Part shown: one piece after another, positions 26,003 to 34,761 of the stretch
How positions within the stretch are numbered: the stretch's first letter is position 1
Layout: each line of letters begins with the position of its first letter
Assembly: GCA_035516175.1 (NCBI GenBank)
Contig: DATJAO010000012.1
Coordinates: forward strand, 1 to 53,907
DNA: 53,907 bases
Origin: DASPSR01 sp035516175
Lineage (GTDB): Bacteria; Nitrospirota; UBA9217
Direction: 5' to 3'
Position numbers and translations under genes: made by a program
Notes under the pieces: model-generated
What the model was told of the DNA's origin: nothing
What the model saw: only the letters and a program-made list of their open reading frames with translations
Databases searched by the model: none

Positions 26003-27091
26003 TTACAGCCAACCGGCCTGTTTCATGCCAGCTGCGACCAGCAGCGTCCCGAGTGAAAGCGGCAGAAGCATCTTCCAGGAAATCGCCATGAGCTGATCAT
26101 AGCGGTACCGGGGCAGCGTGGCCCGCAGCCACATGTAGAAAAAGATAAAGAAATACAGCTTCGCAAGAAGCCAGAGCGTCGACGGTAAGGCTGCCAGCGC
26201 CGTGTTGAGCAAGGCTATCGGGGCAAAATGACCGATGGCCGTGCTGGGAAGTATCTGGACCGGTAGCCAGCCGCCCAGGAACATGATGCTCGCCAGGAGC
26301 GACACAACCATCATGTTCAGGTATTCCGCCATGTAGAATAAGCCGAACCGGATGCCGGTGTACTCGGTAAAGTAACCCGCCACGAGCTCGCTCTCTGCCT
26401 CGGGTAGATCAAAGGGCACGCGGTTCGTCTCTGCGATACCGGAGAATAAATAGAGGAAGAAGGCGACAGGTCCCACCGGCAGCGCCACAATGAACCACCG
26501 GTGGGTCTGAGCATTTACGATGTCGGAGAGATTCAGCGATCCGGACATGAGCACGACGGTGACGATGGCAAAGGCCATAGGGATTTCATAGCTGATCATC
26601 TGCGCCGCTGAACGAAACCCTCCCATCAGCGAGTACTTGTTATTCGAGGCCCAACCCGCCATGATAACGCCGTACGTGCCGACGCTCGACAGCGCGACGA
26701 TGTAAAGCACGCCGACGTTCAGGTTCGCCACCCAGAGAGGGACTTTCTTAGAGAGGAGCCCGTAGAAATTTGTCAAGGGACCGAAAGGCAGTGCAACGAA
26801 GGCGCCGAAGGCCATGACGAGCATGATGATTGGAGCAATGCTGAATACCCATTTATCGGCCTTGGCGGGAATGATGTCCTCTTTCATGATAAACTTGACG
26901 GCGTCCGCTATCGGCTGAAGAATCCCGTGCCAGCCCGTCCGCATCGGTCCAAGACGGCCCTGCATGTGAGCAAGCACTTTGCGCTCCATTAATTGAAGGT
27001 ACATGGCGTTGGCCAGAATGAAGGCCAGCAGCGCGAAGACGGGAATAACAAGCGTATAAACAATATTCAGAATCTGATGCATATCGGGCAT
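26003..27091 (-). CDS. nuoH: NADH-quinone oxidoreductase subunit H
   Basis: 362 residues and eight membrane helices. It forms the quinone chamber and links the peripheral and membrane arms. Signatures: ERKVLAHMQGRLGPMRTGWHGILQPIADAVK, GGFRSAAQMISYEIPM, and the charged loop ETNRVPFDLPEAESELVAGYFTEY. The length is a little above average. It lies 9 bases downstream of nuoG and 17 bases before nuoI. Confidence 0.95.
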   Translation of the reverse strand: MPDMHQILNIVYTLVIPVFALLAFILANAMYLQLMERKVLAHMQGRLGPMRTGWHGILQPIADAVKFIMKEDIIPAKADKWVFSIAPIIMLVMAFGAFVALPFGPLTNFYGLLSKKVPLWVANLNVGVLYIVALSSVGTYGVIMAGWASNNKYSLMGGFRSAAQMISYEIPMAFAIVTVVLMSGSLNLSDIVNAQTHRWFIVALPVGPVAFFLYLFSGIAETNRVPFDLPEAESELVAGYFTEYTGIRFGLFYMAEYLNMMVVSLLASIMFLGGWLPVQILPSTAIGHFAPIALLNTALAALPSTLWLLAKLYFFIFFYMWLRATLPRYRYDQLMAISWKMLLPLSLGTLLVAAGMKQAGWL

Positions 27092-27100
27092 GTTCAGCTC

Positions 27101-29275
27101 CTACACTTCGATCTTAATATGCTGTATGGACCCTATTTCCTTGGAGCGGGTGATCGTCATACCTGATGAGAACAATAACCGCTCTGCAGTGATTACTTCC
27201 TCTTTCATGATCGTGTCCGATGCCAGCGCGAGGTCCGCGACCGTGCCGGCAAGTGGCGACTTTTCCCGCGGCCAGCATGTGCCGGTTGCGAGATCGCGGT
27301 ACTGAGGCACGACGTTTCTGATCTCGCTCAAGATATCCCGGACTGACCCATAGTTCATGGACCCGCCCATCCGCTTCGCAATGTTCTGAATGATCTCCCA
27401 GTCAGGCCGTGATTCGCCGACAGGCTCTTCGGCCTTGTTCAGCCGCTGGAGCCTGCGCTCAAGGTTGGTGAACGTCCCGGCCTTTTCCGCCGAGCTGGCG
27501 GCGGGCAGCACCACATGGGCAAGCTTTGCGGTCTCGGTCATGAAGATGTCCTGGACCACGAGAAATTCAAGCTTCTGGAGTGTCTGCTTGAGGCTCGGGT
27601 CGCTCCCTGCCGGATCGTCACCCATGATATAGAGCGAAGCAAGCTTGCCGGTCTTGATAGCATTGATCATTTCAACGGCATTCATGCCCGTTTTTTCCGG
27701 CAGGATCGCATTCCACAGGCCGGCCAAGGCAGCGGTGGACTCGGAATCGATGGTGCGGTAGCCCGGATAATAAGCGGGCACTACACCCATATCCAGCGAT
27801 CCCTGGAAGTTGCTCCGCCGGACAAGGGGGTAATAGGTGACATTATTGAGCTGTCCGCCCAGTTCCCTGATGCCGGCAAATGCCTTGTCTGATAGCTGAG
27901 CCGGAACGATGATCGCAACGCTCTTGGCAAACGTCAGGATATCGGCCGCCCGTTTTGCGGCGCCGCTTCCCGCCGAGGAAGAAAACGCTCCGCGCAGCTC
28001 TTCGAGCGCCTGATCTGTGCTCACAGGCATCACAAGGTTCGCGATCTTGTTGAACTTGTTGAACTCATCGTTCACGAGGATCAGCTTCCGTTCCTTCTTG
28101 TTCACGGCACGCACGATCTCGATGCCGGTGAGCGGATTGATCTCGCCGACGTTCTTGTCGAGCACGAGGATCACGTCATGATCTGCCATTCGGCTCAATT
28201 CGCCGGAAAAGAATGTTGTGTTCAGACCCTTCGGAACCTTGAGCCTCGCGAGCATGTCCACATTGTTCGTCCCGACCACGGTACGGAGGAACTTCTGGAA
28301 CACATAATTGTCCTCGTTGGTTGTCCGGACCGAGCCAAGACCGCCGATCTTCTCGGCACCGGCCTTGTCCCTGATCACCTTGAGATTGGTCGCGATGACC
28401 GACAGCGCCTCGTCCCACGTACAGTCCACGAGCTCGCCGCCAACGCGCATCTTTGGCGTGGTAAGCCGGTCGGTATGGTGAACAGCATCCCAGCCGAACC
28501 GGCCTTTCGTGCAGAGGTAGTTGTTTCGTGCGGGGCCGACCCGCATGATCCTTTCATCACGCGTTTCATAGCTGATGCCGCAACCACAGCCGCAATAATT
28601 GCAAACCGACGTGGTCGCTTCAAGGTTCCACGACCGGGCCTTGTACTTGAACTGGCGCGTGGTGAGCGCCCCCACGGGGCAGATCTCGGTACATTCGCCG
28701 CAGAACTCGCAGTCGAGAGGCCTGTCAAAGTCGGTGCTGATGCGCGCCCGCGTTCCGCGGCGGGTGAATGCCCACTCGCCAACCCCGTTCTGTTCGTCGC
28801 AGATCCTGACGCACTTGCCGCAGAGGATACAGCGGCTGATGTTTCGTTCGATGATCGGGCTCTCATAATCCGGCGGCAGATACCCTTTCTCCGCATCGAA
28901 CCTGCTCTGGCCGAGCCCATATTCATGCACGAGATCCTGGAGCTGGCACTCGCCTGCCTTGTCGCAGACCGGGCAGTCAAGGGGGTGCTTGATAAGCAGG
29001 AGTTCGAGCACCATCCGCCTCGCCTCAATGAGCGACGGCGTTGAGGTCCTTACGACCATGCCGTCCGTCGCCGGTGTCGTGCACGACGGCGTGAACTTGC
29101 GCGGTGTACCTTCCACTTCGACGAGGCAGACCCTGCACGCGCCGAAGGGATGGAGCTTGTTATCGTGGCACAACGTCGGGACTCGCGACCCTGCTGCGTT
29201 CGCGGCTTCGAGAATCGTCGCGCCGAGAGGCACCTCTACTTTTTTTCCGTCAACCGTTACCGTCATCTTTTGCAT
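27101..29275 (-). CDS. nuoG: NADH-quinone oxidoreductase subunit G
   Basis: 724 residues. N-terminal [2Fe-2S] domain (CHDNKLHPFGACRVC, then SCTTPATDGM), the His-Cys3 [4Fe-4S] site (LLIKHPLDCPVCDKAGEC), a two-cluster ferredoxin segment (CILCGKCVRIC and CEFCGECTEICPVGA) and a molybdopterin-oxidoreductase-like half without active-site cofactor residues. CNYCGCGCGISYE with a distant cysteine suggests the extra N7 cluster. It carries electrons from NuoF to NuoI. The same N-terminal cluster arrangement is found in HydA of bifurcating hydrogenases, but there is no H-cluster domain, so this is a complex I subunit. Confidence 0.95.
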   Translation of the reverse strand: MQKMTVTVDGKKVEVPLGATILEAANAAGSRVPTLCHDNKLHPFGACRVCLVEVEGTPRKFTPSCTTPATDGMVVRTSTPSLIEARRMVLELLLIKHPLDCPVCDKAGECQLQDLVHEYGLGQSRFDAEKGYLPPDYESPIIERNISRCILCGKCVRICDEQNGVGEWAFTRRGTRARISTDFDRPLDCEFCGECTEICPVGALTTRQFKYKARSWNLEATTSVCNYCGCGCGISYETRDERIMRVGPARNNYLCTKGRFGWDAVHHTDRLTTPKMRVGGELVDCTWDEALSVIATNLKVIRDKAGAEKIGGLGSVRTTNEDNYVFQKFLRTVVGTNNVDMLARLKVPKGLNTTFFSGELSRMADHDVILVLDKNVGEINPLTGIEIVRAVNKKERKLILVNDEFNKFNKIANLVMPVSTDQALEELRGAFSSSAGSGAAKRAADILTFAKSVAIIVPAQLSDKAFAGIRELGGQLNNVTYYPLVRRSNFQGSLDMGVVPAYYPGYRTIDSESTAALAGLWNAILPEKTGMNAVEMINAIKTGKLASLYIMGDDPAGSDPSLKQTLQKLEFLVVQDIFMTETAKLAHVVLPAASSAEKAGTFTNLERRLQRLNKAEEPVGESRPDWEIIQNIAKRMGGSMNYGSVRDILSEIRNVVPQYRDLATGTCWPREKSPLAGTVADLALASDTIMKEEVITAERLLFSSGMTITRSKEIGSIQHIKIEV

Positions 29276-29368
29276 ATGTTTTTACCTTTTTAAACCGTAT
29301 TGAACGTGGGGGAACACTTCTTTATTTATTTCTTCGTTCCCTCTGCGTTCTCTCCGGCAAATTGTTTC

Positions 29369-31177
29369 TTAATCGATGGACCAGAACCGACACGCTTTGA
29401 TGCAGGATTTGCACTTTGTGCACTTTTCCGGATCGATGTACGCAACCTGCCCCTTTTCCCACTTGAGCGCACCCGTGGGACAGGCCCTGAAGCACTGGCC
29501 GCACTTCTTGCACTTGTCCTTGTCCACCACGAACTTGACGAGGGGCGTGCAGACCCGTGCAGGACACCTGTGTTCCTTGATGTGCGCTTCGTATTCATCT
29601 CTAAAATATTTGATCGTGGTGAGCACCGGGTTGGGCGAGGTCTGGCCCAGACCACAAAGCGAAGTATCCTTGATCTGCTGGGAAAGGTTAAGCAACAGTT
29701 CGAGGTCGCCCTCGCGGCCCTCACCATTCGTTATGCGGGTCAGGATAGACAGGAGGGTCTTGTTCCCGATCCGGCAGGGCACGCACTTGCCGCAGGACTC
29801 GTCCTCGGTGAACTCGAGGAAGAACTTCGCCATAGCCGGCATGCAGGTAGTCTCATCCATCACCACCATGCCGCCCGAACCCATGATCGCACCCGTCTTA
29901 TTGATGTTCTCGTAGTCCACCGGCGTGTCGATGAGCGTGTGGGGTATGCATCCGCCCGAGGGACCGCCCATCTGCACGGCCTTGAACTTGCGGTTGTTCT
30001 TGATGCCTCCGCCAATGTCGAAAATAATGGTCTTGAGCGGTATGCCCATAGGCACCTCGACAAGACCGATATTGTTCAGGGCTCCTGAGAGGGCGAAGAC
30101 CTTTGTACCCTTGCTTTTCTCCGTCCCGAGGCTCGCGAACCAGTCGGCGCCGTGCAGGATGATCGGCGGTACGTTCGCGAAGGTCTCGACGTTGTTCAGG
30201 ACGGAGGGACGCTGCCAGAGACCTTTGACTGCCGGGAAGGGTGGCTTGGCCCTGGGCATGCCGCGCTTGCCCTCGATCGACGCCATGAGCGCTGTTTCTT
30301 CGCCGCACACGAACGCGCCGGCCCCCTGATATATCTCAATGTCAAGGTCGAAACCGGTGCCTAGGATGTCTTGTCCCAGAAGGCCCCGTTCCTTCGCCTG
30401 CTCAATAGCAAGCTGTAGTCGGTGTACTGCCAGCGGATACTCGGCCCTTACATATATATAGCCGTAGTGGGCGTTGATCGCTTTGGCGGCGATAATCATG
30501 CCCTCAAGGACGGAGTGGGGGTCAGCTTCCATGACGCTCCGGTCCATGAACGCGCCCGGATCACCCTCGTCGCCGTTGCACAGGATATATTTGATCTCGC
30601 CGGGCACCCGCGCGCAGAGTTCCCATTTGAGGCCAGTCAAAAATCCCGCGCCGCCCCTTCCGCGGAGGCCCGATTTTTTCACCTCAGATACGATCTGCTC
30701 AGGCGTCATCTCGGTGAGCGCCTTGGCCGCGGCCATGTAGCCGTCACGGGCAATGTATTCCTCGATCTTCTCGGCGTCGATGAGGCTCCGGTTCCGGAGC
30801 GCACGCAGCACCTGGTGCTTGAAGAACGGGATTTCGTTCATTACCGGGATCGCGTCTTTTTGTGCCGGCGGCGTGTAGAGGAATTTCTGGACGGGCCTTC
30901 CCTTGATGAAGTGCTCTTCCACAAGGTGCGGAACATCCTCGGGCTTCACCATCTGATAGAAGATATCCTCCGGGTAGACCACCATGACCGGGCCTTTGGC
31001 GCAAAACCCGTTGCACCCGGTCAAAACGATCTTGATCTCGTTCTGGAGGTTTCGCTTGATCAGTTCGGTCTCGAGCGCATCCTTCACCTTGAGCGAGCCG
31101 TTTGCCACGCAGCCCGTTCCTGCGCAGATCATTATATTTGAGCGGTATGTTGTCTCCACGTTATTGTTCCCCATCAA
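29369..31177 (-). CDS. nuoF: NuoF/HydB-like NADH-binding flavoprotein with N-terminal [2Fe-2S] and C-terminal 2[4Fe-4S] domains
   Basis: 602 residues, against about 430 for classical NuoF. Residues 10-115 form a thioredoxin-like [2Fe-2S] domain (CAGTGC, CNGFC). The core has the NADH loop SGLRGRGGAGFLTGLKW, the FMN region GAGAFVCGEETALMASIEG and the N3 cluster ESCGKCVPCRIG with a later CGLG. The C-terminal 55 residues add two ferredoxin motifs, CKKCGQCFRACPTGA and CTKCKSCIKACR. This is the domain order of HydB from electron-bifurcating hydrogenases. It oxidises NADH; whether it also exchanges electrons with ferredoxin is inference. It begins directly at the stop of the preceding [2Fe-2S] gene. 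Confidence 0.93.
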   Translation of the reverse strand: MMGNNNVETTYRSNIMICAGTGCVANGSLKVKDALETELIKRNLQNEIKIVLTGCNGFCAKGPVMVVYPEDIFYQMVKPEDVPHLVEEHFIKGRPVQKFLYTPPAQKDAIPVMNEIPFFKHQVLRALRNRSLIDAEKIEEYIARDGYMAAAKALTEMTPEQIVSEVKKSGLRGRGGAGFLTGLKWELCARVPGEIKYILCNGDEGDPGAFMDRSVMEADPHSVLEGMIIAAKAINAHYGYIYVRAEYPLAVHRLQLAIEQAKERGLLGQDILGTGFDLDIEIYQGAGAFVCGEETALMASIEGKRGMPRAKPPFPAVKGLWQRPSVLNNVETFANVPPIILHGADWFASLGTEKSKGTKVFALSGALNNIGLVEVPMGIPLKTIIFDIGGGIKNNRKFKAVQMGGPSGGCIPHTLIDTPVDYENINKTGAIMGSGGMVVMDETTCMPAMAKFFLEFTEDESCGKCVPCRIGNKTLLSILTRITNGEGREGDLELLLNLSQQIKDTSLCGLGQTSPNPVLTTIKYFRDEYEAHIKEHRCPARVCTPLVKFVVDKDKCKKCGQCFRACPTGALKWEKGQVAYIDPEKCTKCKSCIKACRFWSID

Positions 31178-31555
31178 TTAATAGGTAGTTTCATGCCCAA
31201 CGACCAGGGCGTACTCCTTGACTGGTTTCCCGCCCACCACATGTTCAGTGAAGATCCTGCGCATCTTGTCCGCGGTCAGCGAGATATATTTCACCGGAGG
31301 CTCTCCGGAAAGTTCAATGGTGGCCATCGGCTCCTGGCTGCAGAGCCCGGCGCAACCCGAGGTGGTGATTGCCACGTCCTTCAGGTTGGATTTGGCCAGC
31401 TCTTCCATGACCGTATTCATGATGCCGCGGGCGCCTGCTGCGATGCCGCAGGTCCCCATATGCACCGTGACCTTGGCCCGAAACCCGCCTTCTCGCAGTC
31501 CCTGATGGTACTCTTCCTTGATCTTTTTTAAATCAGCGATCGTCAGTTTTGCCAT
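31178..31555 (-). CDS. Thioredoxin-like [2Fe-2S] ferredoxin
   Basis: 125 residues. The cysteine pattern HMGTCGIAAGA and SGCAGLCSQEP with a four-cysteine set matches thioredoxin-like [2Fe-2S] proteins, such as the small ferredoxin encoded beside HydABC in Thermotoga and Clostridia. It probably joins or feeds the NADH-input module. It is placed between nuoE (45 bases) and nuoF (adjoining, no gap). Classical complex I operons lack this gene. Confidence 0.85.
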   Translation of the reverse strand: MAKLTIADLKKIKEEYHQGLREGGFRAKVTVHMGTCGIAAGARGIMNTVMEELAKSNLKDVAITTSGCAGLCSQEPMATIELSGEPPVKYISLTADKMRRIFTEHVVGGKPVKEYALVVGHETTY

Positions 31556-31600
31556 GTCTCACCTTTATTAGCTCTTGTGCATTGTAGTCCGATACTTCAG

Positions 31601-32140
31601 CTATTCGTATTTCTTGATGATATCCATCACCTTCGTGGCAGCCACGTCGCCGTACGTGTCCGGACCTATTACCACAACCGGCGCAAGACCGCAGGCACCG
31701 AGACAGCGTACCGCTTCGAGGGAATATTTCTTGTCTCTCGTGATTTCCCCGACTTCGAGATCCAACTCATCCTTGATCTTTTCAAGGATCTCTTCGCTCC
31801 TCTTCACATAACAGGCCGTACCGAGGCAGACACGAATAACGTGTTTACCACGCGGCACCAGAGTGAAATAGGAGTAGAAGGTAGCAACGCCGAACACCAC
31901 GCTCGGCGACATCTTCATCCCCTGCGCGATATAGCGCTGCACGATGTGCGGTAGGTATCCGCACACCTCTTGCGCCTGCTGGAGCACCGGGATGAGCGAA
32001 CCGGGCTTGTCCTTGTACCGCTCGACAATCGCGTCGATCTTCCGGTACATCTCCGGCGTTATGGAGTCCGCTCCCGTGTCCACGGCGGGCTGTTTTCCGG
32101 CACCCGTTGTTTCCTTCTGTGCGACTGCATCGTTACTCAT
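31601..32140 (-). CDS. nuoE: NADH-quinone oxidoreductase subunit E (HydC-like)
   Basis: 179 residues. Residues 1-30 are a polar extension; then comes a helical bundle (LIPVLQQAQEVCGYLPHIVQRYIAQGM) and a thioredoxin-like [2Fe-2S] domain with cysteines in VCLGTACYVKRS and CLGACGLAPVVVIG (cluster N1a). It works next to NuoF in NADH oxidation. It lies 31 bases after the last gene of the regulatory module. Confidence 0.95.
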   Translation of the reverse strand: MSNDAVAQKETTGAGKQPAVDTGADSITPEMYRKIDAIVERYKDKPGSLIPVLQQAQEVCGYLPHIVQRYIAQGMKMSPSVVFGVATFYSYFTLVPRGKHVIRVCLGTACYVKRSEEILEKIKDELDLEVGEITRDKKYSLEAVRCLGACGLAPVVVIGPDTYGDVAATKVMDIIKKYE

Positions 32141-32171
32141 TATCTACCTCGTCTGCTGATCTGAAATAGTA

Positions 32172-32708
32172 CTATTCAAATTGTTGTATGTTCTCTTTCA
32201 GCAAGTCCCTGATTGCATCCAGTGCTGCCGGAGCTGCGATCGGCACGCCGTCAAGATCGTCCTTGATCTCGCGTGTGTCGAACCGGAAAACCCGGTCGCC
32301 GTCCCGCTCTTCATATACAAAATCCCGGTCCGGGTGGCCTGCGATAAGCGCCATCAGGGTGTCCGTCATGCTGCCGATTGCAGGCCGGTCCACATGGCTC
32401 CATCGGAACGCGACCGACATCTGTGTGCCTTTGCCAGGAGCGGAATCAAGGGTGAGTTTCCCGCCTGCTTGTTCAGCTGCCTGCGCTAAAAGCGGGATTC
32501 CCAGGCCGGTCTTCTTTCCCTTCGTCGTAAAGAAGGGATCTCGGACCTTGGAGAGCGTCTCGGGATCCATCCCCTTGCCGTCGTCGTTGATTTCCACCCG
32601 GAGGAGGTCATGCTCCCCATCCCTCGTCAGGATGATTTCTACGATCCTCGCGTCGGCACGTATCGAGTTCTCAACAATGTCGAGGATATGGAGCGAAATA
32701 TCTTCCAA
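32172..32708 (-). CDS. Histidine-kinase-like ATPase domain protein (module gene 5)
   Basis: 178 residues, made of one GHKL ATPase domain plus a short C-terminal tail. ISLHILDIVENSIRA is the N-box, NDDGKGMD the G1 box, and FTTKGKKTGLGIPLL followed by GKGTQMSVAF the G2 region. There is no dimerisation/phospho-accepting histidine domain and no transmembrane part, so it is not a normal sensor kinase. The start is a TTG at 32708, 4 bases after the PHP gene stop; homology starts there and the longer frame runs antisense through that gene. It probably acts on partners encoded in the same module. Confidence 0.8.
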   Translation of the reverse strand: MEDISLHILDIVENSIRADARIVEIILTRDGEHDLLRVEINDDGKGMDPETLSKVRDPFFTTKGKKTGLGIPLLAQAAEQAGGKLTLDSAPGKGTQMSVAFRWSHVDRPAIGSMTDTLMALIAGHPDRDFVYEERDGDRVFRFDTREIKDDLDGVPIAAPAALDAIRDLLKENIQQFE

Positions 32709-32712
32709 AACC

Positions 32713-33459
32713 TCAGCACTCCGCCTTCCTGCCGTCCCGGCCAGTAAGTGCTTTTTTGATCTCGGCCACACTCCCGTCTTCGACGGTGAAGCAGGTAAAG
32801 CGCTTGCCGATGTCCTCAGGACCGTGGGCATCAGAGCTTGTTATGACGGGGTACTTCCTGCAATCGGGGAACCGCTCTTTTGCTTCGTCTGCGGTCATCT
32901 GCGCCGACACTTCCACTGCATCGAGGACCAGCGTACGAGGTATGAAGCCGAGCTGGCCGATGATGCTGAAGGATTGCCGGTCCACATGTGCAGCGATCAC
33001 GAGGCTCTCACCTTTCGCTGCGCGGGCCGCTGCCACGATTGCTTCGACCGGGAGCGATGTCGCTGCTATAAGAAGCCGGTCGCAGAAACCGGTCACCCCG
33101 TCTTCGTCGTCTGCGATCACCTGGAGACCGAAGGCATGCTCGTCATTCCTGCCGGCTAGATGCCGGTAGATATGTTTCTGGAATCCAAGGAGATCATCGT
33201 CATCGTCAAAGAACACCAGGATGTGCGCTTCTTCAGAAGAGGCGACTTCCATCCCGCCGAGCACCATCAGTCCGTTCCGCTCGCCAGCCTTCTTGACGGC
33301 CAAAACGTTTTCTGCCGAGTTATGATCGCACACGCCGATCAGGTCGAGACCCCTCTGGAGAGCCGCATTTACGATCTCACGAGGTGACATGTCCAGGCCC
33401 GAACAGGGTGACAGACACGTGTGCACGTGCAGGTCAGCCTTAATGCGCCTCAGCGCCAC
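32713..33459 (-). CDS. PHP-domain metal-dependent phosphoesterase (module gene 4)
   Basis: 248 residues. The PHP metal site is visible as ADLHVHTCLSPCSG, CDHNSAENV, the glutamate in GMEVASSEEAHIL, AAHVDRQ and TSSDAHGPEDIG. The family hydrolyses phosphoesters (TrpH-like enzymes cleave nucleotide 3',5'-bisphosphates or RNA ends). The substrate here is unknown. It overlaps the preceding DRTGG gene by 20 bases. Inside an operon with two ATPases it could remove a phosphoryl group placed by them, which is a hypothesis. Confidence 0.82.
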   Translation of the reverse strand: MALRRIKADLHVHTCLSPCSGLDMSPREIVNAALQRGLDLIGVCDHNSAENVLAVKKAGERNGLMVLGGMEVASSEEAHILVFFDDDDDLLGFQKHIYRHLAGRNDEHAFGLQVIADDEDGVTGFCDRLLIAATSLPVEAIVAAARAAKGESLVIAAHVDRQSFSIIGQLGFIPRTLVLDAVEVSAQMTADEAKERFPDCRKYPVITSSDAHGPEDIGKRFTCFTVEDGSVAEIKKALTGRDGRKAEC

Positions 33460-33790
33460 GGATTCCTGCCTTGTATAATCTGCCGACGAGTTCGAAGGCC
33501 GAAAGGCTGCTCACCATGATCGGGATGCCCTCTTCTTCGGCCTTGGCCACCGTATCCTTTTCCGGATCCCTGCCCTGGACCAGGATGATACCCGCCAAAT
33601 CCTTGTGCGCCGCGACGGCCACGATATTCTGATGTATATGGAGCGTGACCCAGAGAACCCCTTCGTCTGCATGGGCCAGCACATCTGACAGGAGGTCGCT
33701 CACGTAGCCAGCCGTCACCTCGCGGTCAAGGTGGCTGGAGCCAGTTTTCACTTCCAGACCGAAGTCCTTTACAATGTCGTTCAGTTTCAT
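33440..33790 (-). CDS. DRTGG-domain protein (module gene 3)
   Basis: 116 residues, a single DRTGG-like domain: LNDIVKDFGLEVKTGSS, then REVTAGYVSDLLSDVLAHADEG and IPIMVSSLSAFELVGRLYKAGI. The DRTGG domain is otherwise attached to CBS domains or phosphotransacetylase and its ligand is unclear. It is a paralogue of the protein encoded at 34762-35118, with the same order of segments but different sequence. No catalytic residues are evident. Confidence 0.78.
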   Translation of the reverse strand: MKLNDIVKDFGLEVKTGSSHLDREVTAGYVSDLLSDVLAHADEGVLWVTLHIHQNIVAVAAHKDLAGIILVQGRDPEKDTVAKAEEEGIPIMVSSLSAFELVGRLYKAGIRGAEAH

Positions 33791-33803
33791 TGGCCGGTTC
33801 CTG

Positions 33804-34757
33804 TCAGCTCGTGTAGTAAAATTGCATGGTCAAGTGAGTCCCTTCGGGCACCGAAGATTTCAGGTCCATCTCATCGGAGCATTTCTTCATGTTCACCAGC
33901 CCCATGCCTGCGCCGAATCCCAGCTCCCGTACCCAATCGGGCGCTGTGGAATACCCCGGCTTCATCGCCAATGCTATGTCGGGAATACCGGGGCCATTAT
34001 CGGTCACCTCGACGGTGATCCCCCACTTTTCAACCTGGGCCCGGATCTCGCCGCCCTTGGTGTACGAAGCGAGGTTGATCTCCGCTTCATACGTGGCGAC
34101 CCCGATCCTTCTGAGAAGCGGGGGACAAACGCCCAGTTTCTTGAGCGCGTTCTTGAGCTCGCTTGCAGCCTTCCCCGCATCCTTCAGGGTCTGGCCGGCA
34201 ACGCGATACTTAAAGGCGAAGCTGATCTCATCAGCAGATACGTCCTCAAAGAACTTCCGCATCGTGGGCCGCTGACGCGTCAGAGAAACCTTGGTCTCAT
34301 GCTGCTCATACTCGATTTCGAGCTTCCTGAGCAGGCCTTCGACGATGCTCCCCTTGGTGATGATACCGACCAGCTCGTTCTCCCGGTTCATCACGGGGTA
34401 CCGTCTATACCCGTATTTGGAAAACTTAGCGATACAGTGAACAAGCAGCTCATCGTTGTACAGGCATTCGACCTTGGTCTTCATCCTCTCCCGGACGGGA
34501 TCATTGATAGCGTTATCATACAGGGCGTTGATAAGGTCTTCGATGCTGACCATGCCCACCAGCTTCCCGTTCTCGACCACCGGCGTGCCGGAGATGCGGT
34601 TGTCCCTTAAGATAAGCCTGAACTCCGACATGGTCTGATCCGGACCTACGGAAACCATCTTGGGGGCCATGACTTCGCCGACGGTGATCTCGTAGACCAT
34701 CTCCTGTGTCTTGGTCACCCGGTCAAGCGTCCCCTGCTCTTTTTCCAGCTGTGCCAT
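33804..34757 (-). CDS. CBS-pair plus anti-sigma-type HATPase protein (module gene 2)
   Basis: 317 residues. Residues 25-145 form two CBS domains (VGEVMAPKMVSVGPDQTMSEF, GTPVVENGKLVGMVSIEDLI, YRRYPVMNRENELVGIITKGSIV), which usually bind adenine nucleotides. Residues 180-317 form an RsbW/SpoIIAB-like ATPase: RIGVATYEAEINLASYTKGG (N-box), DNGPGIPD, and GFGAGMGLVNMKKCSD. The fusion suggests a soluble energy-charge sensor that phosphorylates or sequesters a partner. It lies 4 bases after the first DRTGG gene. No obvious SpoIIAA-type (STAS) partner is encoded in the window. Confidence 0.82.
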   Translation of the reverse strand: MAQLEKEQGTLDRVTKTQEMVYEITVGEVMAPKMVSVGPDQTMSEFRLILRDNRISGTPVVENGKLVGMVSIEDLINALYDNAINDPVRERMKTKVECLYNDELLVHCIAKFSKYGYRRYPVMNRENELVGIITKGSIVEGLLRKLEIEYEQHETKVSLTRQRPTMRKFFEDVSADEISFAFKYRVAGQTLKDAGKAASELKNALKKLGVCPPLLRRIGVATYEAEINLASYTKGGEIRAQVEKWGITVEVTDNGPGIPDIALAMKPGYSTAPDWVRELGFGAGMGLVNMKKCSDEMDLKSSVPEGTHLTMQFYYTS

Positions 34758-34761
34758 CAGT

